Shown: positions 8,055 to 15,473 of the stretch, piece by piece
How positions within the stretch are numbered: the stretch's first letter is position 1
Layout: each line of letters starts with the position of its first letter
Source: Paenibacillus sp. SYP-B3998
GTDB lineage: Bacteria; Bacillota; Bacilli; Paenibacillales; NBRC-103111
Length of the DNA stretch: 64,000 nt
Assembly (NCBI RefSeq): GCF_010820665.1
Contig: NZ_JAAIKC010000001.1
Coordinates: forward strand, 868,001-932,000
Direction of reading: 5' to 3'
Position numbers and translations under genes: made by a program
The notes under the pieces: generated by a model
Told to the model about the DNA's origin: nothing
The model's input: the letters and a program-made list of their open reading frames with translations, nothing else
Database searches by the model: none

Positions 8055-8528
8055 GTGAGTCATACTGAAAAAGCCAAATTATTCATTGGGTCCTCAGCTG
8101 AAAGTGTAGAGGTGGCTGAGGCTTTGCAAACTAATTTACAGTATGCGTTCGATGTGACGGTGTGGAGCCAATTGCTGTTCCCCCCTTCTCAACCGACGCT
8201 AGCTCCTCTCATTAAGAAGGCTTCAACGACTGACTTTGCTATCTTTGTATTTCAACCTAATGATTTGACGTTATTTCGAGAGACGGTGGTAAGCACAGTG
8301 AGGGATAACGTTATTCTTGAATTAGGCTTATTCATCGGTCAAATTGGTTTAGATAGAACCTACTTTCTAGTTCCCCAAGGGGAGACCTTTCATTTGGCTA
8401 CCGATTTAATCGGATTAACACCACTGAAGTATAATCCGCAGCATAGCGCTGGCTTGTTGGCTGGGTTAGGTCCAGTTACTTTTACGATGAAGCAAATGTT
8501 TCAAGAAATCGGGTTGAGAGTGAAATGA
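8055..8528 (+). CDS. Stand-alone TIR-like nucleotide-binding protein (CAP12/Pycsar-type TIR domain)
   Basis: 157 residues, almost entirely one TIR-like domain of the PF10137 type. Landmarks: LFIGSSAESVEVAEAL at the N-terminus, DVTVW near residue 37, DFAIFVFQPND at 60-70 and RDNVILELGLFIG at 83-95, where E89 is in the position of the catalytic Glu of NAD-cleaving TIR domains. Proteins with this domain act as NADase effectors in bacterial anti-phage systems (CBASS, Pycsar). No transmembrane segment, STING, SAVED or cyclase gene is nearby. GTG start with AGGAAG about 9 bp upstream. First gene of a three-gene cassette between gpr and spoIIP; overlaps the next gene by 4 bp. NADase activity is inference. 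Confidence 0.75.
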   Translation: MSHTEKAKLFIGSSAESVEVAEALQTNLQYAFDVTVWSQLLFPPSQPTLAPLIKKASTTDFAIFVFQPNDLTLFRETVVSTVRDNVILELGLFIGQIGLDRTYFLVPQGETFHLATDLIGLTPLKYNPQHSAGLLAGLGPVTFTMKQMFQEIGLRVK

Positions 8529-9502
8529 AACCGAAACTGTTTATCGGGTGCTCACAGAAAAGCGCAATCTGGGCTGAGTTTTTTCAAGCGCAGTTATCGA
8601 ATGTTTCAGAGGTTACAGTCATTCATCAAGGTGTGTTGGCTGCGTCAACTCACAAACTGAATAGATTAAAGAAACACATGGAAGAGGCTGATTTTGGGCT
8701 CCTTATTGTGACTCGTGCTGATGTTGAACAACCGTCCATCTATCATAATCTACTAGTTCTAATTGGACTATGTATAGGTGAATTAGGACATGCCAGAACG
8801 TTTATTTTGATGTCCCAAAGTTGCATACTCCCTGACTATCTGGAGGGATATCATCCACTGCTCATTGATGACAGTGATGAAACGAGGGACATCGATCAAA
8901 TCGCGGGTCCCCACCTGTATCCTTTGAAAATAGGAATCACTGCGCATAGGGAGCGTTTTAAGAAATCAGATATTAAAAAGAGCGAGGCTCTTCGCAGTTT
9001 TCTGTTTGATTCTTTGGATTCCCTAAGCGTTTCGAGCGTAGATTATGATCGCGTATTGGATAAATTCCATAAGACATTTGATTCCAATTGTGGTATTATT
9101 GAGCTTCAAGAAGTTACCGCAGCTACCTTGTTTGAACTCTTGGAAGATGGGGTTACCTTGAAACAGTTTGCCCGTGCCGGTCAAGTTGGCAGCAATCATC
9201 ATTTTAAAATTAGTGATCCTACCAGTTACATGGCAGAGTGTTATAGGGGTAAGGATACGAACATATATTTAGGTCGAGCGAGAGACAAGGAAGACGGCGA
9301 GTTTGAATACATCTACTGTGTTAAGCTGCACCCAACGATAGTCTCCTCTATCCATTTCAAAACGAAAACAGATATTCCTTCAAGAAATCATCATCAAGTA
9401 ATGATGGAACTGTCAGCAAGAAACGCTAAGCTGATGTCTTCACTCAAATCCATTGTGAAAGGAAGGATGAATTATGTTGAAACACACGAAGAAAGTTCGT
9501 AA
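8525..9502 (+). CDS. Degenerate TIR-like domain fused to an unrecognised C-terminal domain
   Basis: 325 residues. Residues 1-105 are a divergent copy of the same TIR-like fold: KLFIGCSQKS, EVTVIHQG, EADFGLLIVTRAD and NLLVLIGLCIGELGHARTFIL line up with the partner, but L79 stands where E89 is in the first protein, so the catalytic Glu is missing. Residues about 130-325 are a separate domain I do not recognise, with a His-His pair (GSNHH), YRGKDTNIYLGRARD and a strand-rich stretch up to about 290. Start ATG overlaps the first gene's stop (ATGA). The arrangement suggests a non-catalytic partner or sensor for the active TIR-like protein; that role is inference. Confidence 0.65.
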   Translation: MKPKLFIGCSQKSAIWAEFFQAQLSNVSEVTVIHQGVLAASTHKLNRLKKHMEEADFGLLIVTRADVEQPSIYHNLLVLIGLCIGELGHARTFILMSQSCILPDYLEGYHPLLIDDSDETRDIDQIAGPHLYPLKIGITAHRERFKKSDIKKSEALRSFLFDSLDSLSVSSVDYDRVLDKFHKTFDSNCGIIELQEVTAATLFELLEDGVTLKQFARAGQVGSNHHFKISDPTSYMAECYRGKDTNIYLGRARDKEDGEFEYIYCVKLHPTIVSSIHFKTKTDIPSRNHHQVMMELSARNAKLMSSLKSIVKGRMNYVETHEESS

Positions 9503-9638
9503 TAAATCACGTAAAAAAGGCGATCAGCCGGCAAGCACCACATTGGGGAAATTATTTAATGGCCCGACTGTTCTCAATAAGACGAGCGGGGTAACGATTG
9601 TGGCAAAGGGCTCGTTTGATTTCGAATCTGTTGTATAG
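9474..9638 (+). CDS. Small basic protein (54 aa), third gene of the TIR-like cassette
   Basis: ATG at 9474 to TAG at 9636-9638. AAAGGAAGG ends 7 bp upstream and the gene overlaps the 3' end of the second TIR-like gene by 29 bp in another frame. The product begins with a Lys/Arg-rich stretch (MLKHTKKVRNKSRKKG) and ends in a hydrophobic, strand-like half (TSGVTIVAKGSFDFESVV). No family recognised. A terminator follows 24 bp later, closing the operon. Too short for many gene finders, but the ribosome binding site, coupling and terminator support it. Confidence 0.6.
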   Translation: MLKHTKKVRNKSRKKGDQPASTTLGKLFNGPTVLNKTSGVTIVAKGSFDFESVV

Positions 9639-9661
9639 CCTTTCTTAAGAAAAATTGATGT

Positions 9662-9700
9662 AGACGTCGATATCCTAGCGGATATGCGGCGTCTTTTTGT
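9662..9700 (+). terminator. Terminator of the TIR-like cassette
   Basis: AGACG...ATATCC stem paired with GGATAT...CGTCT (one bulged base), loop TAGC, then TTTTTGTG. Confidence 0.85.
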
Positions 9701-9724
9701 GTTCTCCCCTATATAAATAATTCC

Positions 9725-9752
9725 GAACCCCGTGAGGGGTTCTTTCTCTTTC
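9725..9752 (+). terminator. Second hairpin downstream of the cassette
   Basis: GAACCCC, loop GTGA, GGGGTTC: seven perfect GC-rich pairs, then CTTTCTCTTTC. A backup terminator or a GNRA-type-loop processing hairpin. Confidence 0.6.
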
Positions 9753-9920
9753 ATTTCTAGCAAAAAAATCTACTGTTTTTTGGTTCTACTGAAGGGGCTC
9801 GTTTCATAGATTAAATTAAGTACTAGATTAGCAACGCTTTCACGATGAGAGATTTGCTAAAACGGCAAATGCATTATGAAGTAGGTTTTCCTACGGAGAA
9901 CGCTTAGGAGGAATTACACT

Positions 9921-11150
9921 ATGAAATGGACTTCAGCCACACTGAATCTCAGTCAAGTTCGCAAAACGTTCCAGAGCGCTGGGACCGTCGGGAAAATATT
10001 TTTCATCCTCAGCGCAGCTACGCTTGCCTTATTCGTTCTTCTCGGCGTTGGAAGCTACTTACAAGCTCGCGTGATGACGACGTCTCCCGTTTCTTCCATG
10101 AAAGGTCTCGCCGCGTCCGTCACCAATCAATTTTTTATTGATATGCTAGGCATGGAAGTGCCCCATCTACATACAGACCAGAAGAAATTTACATTTTCGC
10201 AGCACAATGTCTTCAATTTTGCATTCCGTTTCATGACAGATATTAACCCGCGAGATCCAAAGAGTTTAATTGCAAGTGAAGTGCCTGGCATGAATGTGGA
10301 TAAATCAACGGTGCTTGTGAAGGGGAGCGCAACGAACCCAAGTGATCCGATCGACTACAATCCGAACTCGGATGACTTGCAAGGGGAAGCCAAACTACCA
10401 CAGTCAACACTAGCGACTGAGCCTACGCCCATAACGGTGCCTGCAACACCGACTTCTTCTTCCGGACAGCCGCCCAAAACAGCGGGGAGCAACATTGCCT
10501 TCGTGTATCAAACGCACAGTAACGAATCTTTTTTACCTGAGCTAAAAGGAATAACGGATCCTGATAAGGCCTACAGTGATAAAGTCAACATCATTTCAGT
10601 CGGGAAAAGATTAGCACAAAACTTAGAGAAGGACGGCATAGGCGCTGTTCATTCCGAGACGGTTTATCCGTCCACCGTGAAAAATTTTGAATACCCGTAT
10701 TCATACAAATACTCCTTGAAGACGCTTCAGGAGGCTATGACCTCGCATTCCGATCTTCAATATTATTTTGATATTCATCGAGATTCAGCGGCTCGCGGCA
10801 AAACGACGGCTACGATCGAGGGTAAGGATTACGCGCAAGTGTATTTTATTATCGGGGGGAAAAATCCGAGCTGGAAAAAGAATGAAGAATTCGCCGACAA
10901 AATTCATCGGGTACTGGAAGCCAAGCATCCAGGCATATCCAAGGGTATTCATGCCAAAGAAGCGAATGAAGGCAATGGTTTGTACAATCAAAATATTTCG
11001 CCTAATAACATTTTGATTGAAGTCGGAGGTCCTTATAATACGCTGGAAGAATGTTATCGAACGACGGATTGGCTGGCGGAAGCCATTTCGGAAGTCATTT
11101 TGAACGCGAAGAAAGTGGACGCACCACTTCCTGCCCCTAAGAAAACGTAA
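9921..11150 (+). CDS. spoIIP: Stage II sporulation protein P (peptidoglycan hydrolase)
   Basis: 409 residues. SpoIIP is an amidase/endopeptidase that, with SpoIID and SpoIIM, thins the septal wall so that the mother cell can engulf the forespore. A membrane anchor at about residues 27-47 puts the C-terminal domain outside. Residues 120-190 are a Pro/Thr/Ser linker. The hydrolase domain shows HSNESFLPEL and FDIHRDSAAR, containing the zinc-binding/catalytic residues of the family. TAGGAGG precedes the ATG. In B. subtilis it directly follows gpr; here the TIR-like cassette separates them. Confidence 0.95.
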   Translation: MKWTSATLNLSQVRKTFQSAGTVGKIFFILSAATLALFVLLGVGSYLQARVMTTSPVSSMKGLAASVTNQFFIDMLGMEVPHLHTDQKKFTFSQHNVFNFAFRFMTDINPRDPKSLIASEVPGMNVDKSTVLVKGSATNPSDPIDYNPNSDDLQGEAKLPQSTLATEPTPITVPATPTSSSGQPPKTAGSNIAFVYQTHSNESFLPELKGITDPDKAYSDKVNIISVGKRLAQNLEKDGIGAVHSETVYPSTVKNFEYPYSYKYSLKTLQEAMTSHSDLQYYFDIHRDSAARGKTTATIEGKDYAQVYFIIGGKNPSWKKNEEFADKIHRVLEAKHPGISKGIHAKEANEGNGLYNQNISPNNILIEVGGPYNTLEECYRTTDWLAEAISEVILNAKKVDAPLPAPKKT

Positions 11151-11174
11151 TCTTGAGTCTGTAAGGAGGAGAAA

Positions 11175-11570
11175 ATGAGGATGAGACATTTTTATTTCAA
11201 AGTGAGTTTATTCGGTCTGCTGCTGCTGTTCTGCATCTTGTTTGGGGTGAGTCTTGCAAACACTGGCGTGGAGCGCATCCAGGGGCCACTCACTCCATCC
11301 TCCAAAGATGCACAAGAGGCAATTGCGAAGGTGAAGGTGACGGCGCTTGCTGCAGAGACCACTCCTGCTCCCGCGAAAGCGGAGGTCAAAGCGAAGGAGG
11401 CTAAGGCCCCCTCCAAGAACGAAAAAGAAACCAAAGATGAACCCGTAGCTGATCACGATAACGCTTTAAACCATGTTGGAAATAAATTAGGCGATCTGCT
11501 GCAAATCGCCGCACACCATGGAATCAAGCTATTTGTCTCGCTATTTGATGCGGTGCTGGGCAAAGGATAA
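11175..11570 (+). CDS. yqxA: YqxA-like membrane-anchored protein (DUF3679 type)
   Basis: 131 residues: one N-terminal membrane helix (about 8-27, SLFGLLLLFCILFGVSLA) followed by ANTGVERIQG, as in YqxA/DUF3679 proteins, then a Lys/Ala/Glu-rich linker and an amphipathic C-terminal part (LGDLLQIAAHHGIKLFVSLFDAVLG). AAGGAGG precedes the ATG. The position between spoIIP and lepA is that of B. subtilis yqxA. Function unknown; probably co-transcribed with spoIIP (24-bp gap). Confidence 0.75.
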   Translation: MRMRHFYFKVSLFGLLLLFCILFGVSLANTGVERIQGPLTPSSKDAQEAIAKVKVTALAAETTPAPAKAEVKAKEAKAPSKNEKETKDEPVADHDNALNHVGNKLGDLLQIAAHHGIKLFVSLFDAVLGKG

Positions 11571-11580
11571 CGAGGGTGCA

Positions 11581-11609
11581 TTGCTGCGAGTTCCTACAAC
11601 TGCTATAAT
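11581..11609 (+). promoter_or_regulatory. Candidate sigma-A promoter of lepA
   Basis: TTGCTG (11581-11586), 17 bp, TATAAT (11604-11609). The -10 is perfect and the spacing optimal; the -35 is weak. Confidence 0.55.
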
Positions 11610-11646
11610 GAAAATTATTTGCATGTAGTGGGGGTTAGTCTTTAGC

Positions 11647-13461
11647 ATGACGGACATTCGAGCTAGACAACAGAGAATTCGTAATTTTTCAATTATCGCT
11701 CATATCGATCATGGCAAGTCAACGCTTGCCGATCGCATCTTGGAATATACAGGAGCATTGTCTTCTCGTGAGATGCAAGAGCAAGTGCTCGATCAGATGG
11801 ACTTGGAGCGTGAGCGTGGGATTACAATTAAGCTGCAGGCTGTTAGATTAGCCTACAAGGCTGAGGATGGTGTGGAATACATCCTCAATCTGATTGATAC
11901 ACCTGGGCACGTAGATTTTACGTATGAGGTATCCCGAAGTCTTGCCGCGTGTGAAGGCGCGCTGCTCGTCGTGGATGCGGCACAAGGCATTGAAGCACAG
12001 ACACTTGCGAACGTGTATCTTGCACTGGAAAACAATTTGGAAATTTTACCGGTCATTAATAAAATTGATTTGCCAAGCGCGGATCCTGAGAGAGTGAAGC
12101 AAGAGGTTGAGGACGTTATTGGCCTAGATGCCAGTGAGGCTGTTCTAGCTTCCGCCAAGGCAGGCATTGGAATTAAAGAGATTTTGGAGCAGGTTTGCAA
12201 AAAAGTGCCGGCCCCGCAAGGTAATCCGGACAATCCGTTGAAAGCGTTGATCTTCGATTCTCATTACGATAGCTATAAAGGTGTTATCGTGTATGTGCGT
12301 GTCGTTGACGGCTCGATCAAAGCAGGTTCCAAAATCAAGATGATGGCAACAGGGAAGACATTTGAAGTGATTGAAGTAGGAGCATTCAAGCCAAGAATGT
12401 CGTCAGTGCCTTCACTTGAAGTTGGAGATGTAGGTTTTGTTATAGCCGGCATCAAGAACGTTGGGGATACACGAGTTGGGGACACAGTCACCGATACAGA
12501 GAACCAAGCGCCTGAAGCACTTCCAGGCTATCGTCGTATCAATCCAATGGTATTCTGTGGGCTGTATCCGATTGAAACAACAGACTACAATGATCTGCGT
12601 GAAGCTTTGCAGAAGCTGGAGCTCAATGATGCTTCTCTGCGCTTTGAACCGGAAACATCAACAGCATTAGGCTTCGGTTTCCGCTGCGGATTTTTGGGAT
12701 TGCTGCACATGGAAATCGTACAAGAACGGATTGAACGTGAGTTTAATATTCCGTTGATTACCACCGCGCCAAGCGTTATTTATCGCATTACCTTAACGAA
12801 CGGTGATGTCATCGATATCGATAATCCGTCGAACTACCCGGATCCACAGCGGATCGACTACGTGGAAGAACCGTATGTTAAGGCATCCGTGATTGTTCCG
12901 AATGATTATGTAGGAACGATTATGGAACTGTGCCAAGGAAAACGCGGCGAATATTTGAACATGGAGTATTTGGATACGAATCGCGTGACCTTAAGTTACG
13001 AAATCCCTTTATCCGAAATCGTGTATGATTTCTTCGATATGTTGAAATCCAGAACGAAGGGATATGCTTCGTTTGATTACGAAATATCAGGTTACAAAAA
13101 GTCCAATCTCGTTAAAATGGACATTTTGCTAAATGCGGAGCAGGTCGATGCACTTTCATTCATCGTTCATCGCGATACCGCGTATCACCGCGGCAAAATT
13201 ATTTGTGACAAACTGAAGGAACTCATTCCGCGCCAAATGTTTGAAGTGCCGATCCAAGCGGCGATCGGGCAAAAGATCGTTGCTCGCGAGACCGTTAAAG
13301 CGATGCGTAAGAACGTTCTCGCTAAGTGCTATGGCGGTGACATTTCCCGGAAACGTAAGCTGCTGGATAAGCAAAAAGAAGGTAAGAAACGTATGAAGCA
13401 AGTGGGTAGCGTTGAAGTGCCACAAGAAGCGTTTATGGCAGTTCTCAAAATCGACGAGTAG
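11647..13461 (+). CDS. lepA: Elongation factor 4 (LepA), translational GTPase
   Basis: 604 residues, the exact family length. G1 [15 protein letters not shown]2 region ERGITIK, G3 DTPGHVDF and G4 [10 protein letters not shown] are intact. The C-terminal LepA-specific domain (from about 490, with [29 protein letters not shown] and [22 protein letters not shown]) is complete. EF4 acts on ribosomes and can back-translocate or help 30S assembly. Followed by a strong terminator and then hemW. Confidence 0.98.
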   Translation: MTDIRARQQRIRNFSIIAHIDHGKSTLADRILEYTGALSSREMQEQVLDQMDLERERGITIKLQAVRLAYKAEDGVEYILNLIDTPGHVDFTYEVSRSLAACEGALLVVDAAQGIEAQTLANVYLALENNLEILPVINKIDLPSADPERVKQEVEDVIGLDASEAVLASAKAGIGIKEILEQVCKKVPAPQGNPDNPLKALIFDSHYDSYKGVIVYVRVVDGSIKAGSKIKMMATGKTFEVIEVGAFKPRMSSVPSLEVGDVGFVIAGIKNVGDTRVGDTVTDTENQAPEALPGYRRINPMVFCGLYPIETTDYNDLREALQKLELNDASLRFEPETSTALGFGFRCGFLGLLHMEIVQERIEREFNIPLITTAPSVIYRITLTNGDVIDIDNPSNYPDPQRIDYVEEPYVKASVIVPNDYVGTIMELCQGKRGEYLNMEYLDTNRVTLSYEIPLSEIVYDFFDMLKSRTKGYASFDYEISGYKKSNLVKMDILLNAEQVDALSFIVHRDTAYHRGKIICDKLKELIPRQMFEVPIQAAIGQKIVARETVKAMRKNVLAKCYGGDISRKRKLLDKQKEGKKRMKQVGSVEVPQEAFMAVLKIDE

Positions 13462-13472
13462 ATTAACACGTG

Positions 13473-13514
13473 AAAAGCCAGGGTGGCAGAGTACTCTGCC
13501 CCTTGGCTTTTTCT
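13473..13514 (+). terminator. Terminator of lepA
   Basis: AAGCCAGGG-GGCAGAG stem, TA loop, CTCTGCC-CCTTGGCTTTTTC. Lies 20-60 bp before hemW. Confidence 0.9.
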
Positions 13515-13536
13515 TAAACAGAGAGGAAAGACCCTT

Positions 13537-14688
13537 ATGTTAGTAACCTATGCGGCTCCAACAGCTGTGTATATTCATATCCCTTTTTGTACGAATAAAT
13601 GTCATTATTGCGATTTCAACTCTTACGTGCTTAAAGGCCAGCCCGTTATGGAATATTTGGATGCGCTTGAGCGTGAAATGGAATTGACGGTAAGAAATAA
13701 TCCTCCTATTAACGTAGAAACGATTTTTGTTGGGGGCGGAACGCCAACTGTGCTGTTGCCAGATCAAATGGAGCGATTCCTCCGGATGGTTCGAACTTAT
13801 TTTCCGGCAGATCCTACGAAAGTTGAATTCTCGATGGAGGCGAACCCTGGGACAACCGACGAAGACAAGCTAGCGGTTATGAAAGAAGGCGGGGTCAACC
13901 GGATCAGCTTCGGAGTTCAGTCGTTCAATAACGATTTATTGGCAGCCATTGGGCGCATTCATAACACAGATGACGTCTTCCGCAGCATTGAAAATGCGAA
14001 GAAGCTTGGATTTGATAACCTTTCGATCGATTTGATGTTTGGACTGCCGAAGCAAACCGTGGACATCATGCAGGCTACATTGGATACAGCTTTAGGACTT
14101 GATCTCCAGCATTATTCGATCTACAGTCTCAAGGTGGAAGAAAATACGCTATTTCATACCTTATTCAACAAGAATCAACTTCCGCTCCCGAGCGAGGACG
14201 AAGAAGTGGATATGTATGAACTGATTATGAAGCGCTTGGAAGCTGCAGGCTATAAGCAATACGAAATTAGTAATTTTGCTAAGCCGGGCTATGAAAGCAG
14301 ACATAACACCATGTATTGGCGTAATCGATCATACTATGGTCTCGGGGCAGGTGCACATGGCTACATGAACGGTCAACGTCATGTTAACATCAAAGGCATT
14401 CAGCCCTACATGGACGCATCCAAGCTCGGACTGCCGATTCTTGAGCAATTTGAAGTGCCGCGGCAGGAAGCAATGGAAGATTTCATGATGGTTGGTTTAC
14501 GCTTGCTTGAGGGCGTCAGAAACGCGGATTTCATCGAACAGTTTGGTATGGAGATCGAAACGCAATTTGCTGCTACACTAGAACAATGGCTTCATAAACA
14601 ATTGCTAGAACGCACGCCGGATGGGTACAAACTATCCAAGCATGGGATTCTCTTGGGTAATGAAGTTTTTGCTTCCTTCCTGTCGTAA
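13537..14688 (+). CDS. hemW: Radical SAM protein HemW (heme chaperone, formerly HemN-like)
   Basis: 383 residues from ATG 13537, which has GAGAGGAAAG upstream; a longer in-frame version would start inside the preceding terminator. The radical SAM motif C-x3-C-x2-C appears in PFCTNKCHYCDF, followed by GGGTPT, NPGTTDEDKL and GVQSFNNDLL. HemW proteins bind and insert heme rather than oxidise coproporphyrinogen, although older annotation says otherwise; the absence of the extra CxxxCxxC-C of true HemN supports HemW. Position after lepA is as in B. subtilis. Confidence 0.93.
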   Translation: MLVTYAAPTAVYIHIPFCTNKCHYCDFNSYVLKGQPVMEYLDALEREMELTVRNNPPINVETIFVGGGTPTVLLPDQMERFLRMVRTYFPADPTKVEFSMEANPGTTDEDKLAVMKEGGVNRISFGVQSFNNDLLAAIGRIHNTDDVFRSIENAKKLGFDNLSIDLMFGLPKQTVDIMQATLDTALGLDLQHYSIYSLKVEENTLFHTLFNKNQLPLPSEDEEVDMYELIMKRLEAAGYKQYEISNFAKPGYESRHNTMYWRNRSYYGLGAGAHGYMNGQRHVNIKGIQPYMDASKLGLPILEQFEVPRQEAMEDFMMVGLRLLEGVRNADFIEQFGMEIETQFAATLEQWLHKQLLERTPDGYKLSKHGILLGNEVFASFLS

Positions 14689-14705
14689 GTCGCTGCAAAA
14701 AAGCC

Positions 14706-14742
14706 TTGTGCAAATATACGGTTTGTTGTATATTTATACATG
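14706..14742 (+). promoter_or_regulatory. Sigma-A promoter overlapped by an ARG-box-like operator
   Basis: TTGTGC (14706-14711), 17 bp, TATATT (14729-14734). Overlapping the -10 is an inverted repeat TGTATA-TT-TATACA (14727-14740). Read on the minus strand, 14725-14742 agrees with the remembered B. subtilis AhrC/ArgR box (CATGAATAAAAATKCAAK) at about 14 of 18 positions. The gene downstream is an ArgA-like acetyltransferase, so arginine repression by promoter occlusion is a reasonable inference. Confidence 0.55.
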
Positions 14743-14744
14743 AA

Positions 14745-14805
14745 TCCACGAGCGAAAATGCGGCAAAGCCGCTGCAGAGCTGGCGTGGGTTTTATGCATT
14801 TTCGC
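14745..14805 (+). promoter_or_regulatory. Structured leader with two crossing helices before the ArgA-like gene
   Basis: GCGAAAATGC (14752-14761) is perfectly complementary to GCATTTTCGC (14796-14805). ATCCACG (14745-14751) pairs with CGTGGGT (14784-14790). The two helices cross, so they either form a pseudoknot or exclude each other. Confidence 0.5.
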
Positions 14806-14815
14806 GATTGGTGGG

Positions 14816-15289
14816 ATGATGGTGAATTCAACAGTGACCGTTAGAAAAGCTTCCATAGAGGACATTGAGAAGCTTTATGAAATTATACAAGGCTATGCTA
14901 AGCAGGGGATTATGCTGCCGCGCACCAAAGAGATGCTGCAAGAGCACATCGATACCTTTGTAGTAGCGGAATATGATAACTTGCTCATTGGCTGCGGCTC
15001 TCTGACACGTTTGGGACCGGATCTCGTAGAAATTCGCTCATTAGGAATGACGCCTGGTTACAAAGGACAAGGTATCGGCGGCAAGCTCGTCAACTTTCTT
15101 GTGGAAGAAGCGCGGAGCCAAGGCATTATCAAAGTTATGGCACTCACTTACGAGGTTGCCTTTTTTCAGAAAAACGGCTTTACCTTAGTGCCTAAAGAGA
15201 TTTTTCCAGAGAAGGTATGGAAGGATTGCATGCATTGTAAAAAGCAGTATTGCTGCGATGAAATCGCTGTACTTAAACGATTGGATTGA
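14816..15289 (+). CDS. GNAT N-acetyltransferase, ArgA-like (probable N-acetylglutamate synthase type)
   Basis: 157 residues, a single GNAT domain. VRKASIEDIEKLYEII starts the fold; the acetyl-CoA loop is GYKGQGIGGKLV (about residue 80). The C-terminal KVWKDCMHCKKQYCCDE cysteine-rich tail is characteristic of the short ArgA-like acetyltransferases that can make N-acetylglutamate for arginine synthesis. The ARG-box-like operator upstream supports that role. The start is uncertain: ATG 14816, ATG 14819 or GTG 14822, as the only Shine-Dalgarno-like GGTGGG is very close. Sits between hemW and hrcA, which are adjacent in B. subtilis. Confidence 0.78.
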   Translation: MMVNSTVTVRKASIEDIEKLYEIIQGYAKQGIMLPRTKEMLQEHIDTFVVAEYDNLLIGCGSLTRLGPDLVEIRSLGMTPGYKGQGIGGKLVNFLVEEARSQGIIKVMALTYEVAFFQKNGFTLVPKEIFPEKVWKDCMHCKKQYCCDEIAVLKRLD

Positions 15290-15290
15290 C

Positions 15291-15319
15291 TTGACAACAG
15301 ACCTTAGGGTCTGTTATTT
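15291..15319 (+). promoter_or_regulatory. Sigma-A promoter of the hrcA operon
   Basis: TTGACA (15291-15296), 17 bp, TTATTT (15314-15319), ending 13 bp before the CIRCE element. The spacer is occupied by the stem of the upstream gene's terminator. Confidence 0.6.
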
Positions 15320-15322
15320 TTG
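15295..15322 (+). terminator. Terminator of the ArgA-like gene, overlapping the hrcA promoter
   Basis: AACAGACC, TTA loop, GGGTCTGTT, then ATTTTTG. The stem begins inside the TTGACA hexamer of the next promoter. Confidence 0.7.
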
Positions 15323-15331
15323 TATTAGGAT

Positions 15332-15358
15332 TTAGCACTCGCTAAATAAGAGTGCTAA
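15332..15358 (+). promoter_or_regulatory. CIRCE operator (HrcA binding site)
   Basis: TTAGCACTC-N9-GAGTGCTAA, a perfect match to the CIRCE consensus. HrcA binds it to repress the operon in the absence of stress; GroE-type chaperonin activity normally keeps HrcA active. Here the repressor gene is the first gene of the operon it controls. Confidence 0.97.
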
Positions 15359-15383
15359 CGAACATCGAAACAACACAAAATAT

Positions 15384-15404
15384 AAACCTATCATGTAGGT
15401 TTTT
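15384..15404 (+). other. Terminator-like hairpin between CIRCE and hrcA
   Basis: AAACCTA, loop TCATG, TAGGTTT, then TTTTAC: seven perfect pairs and a short T-run in the operon leader, about 70 bp before the hrcA start. It could act as an attenuator or leader-processing hairpin. Confidence 0.5.
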
Positions 15405-15473
15405 TACAAAGAAAGTTAGCCTTATTGCTTCGCACAGCAGATTTACTAAAGCAGATCGATTAGGAGGGATACT

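Noticed and set aside
9780-9920. Sigma-E or sigma-F promoter before spoIIP
   Set aside because: CATTATGA- and CATAGATT-like -10 segments occur, but no partner -35 at correct spacing could be defended.
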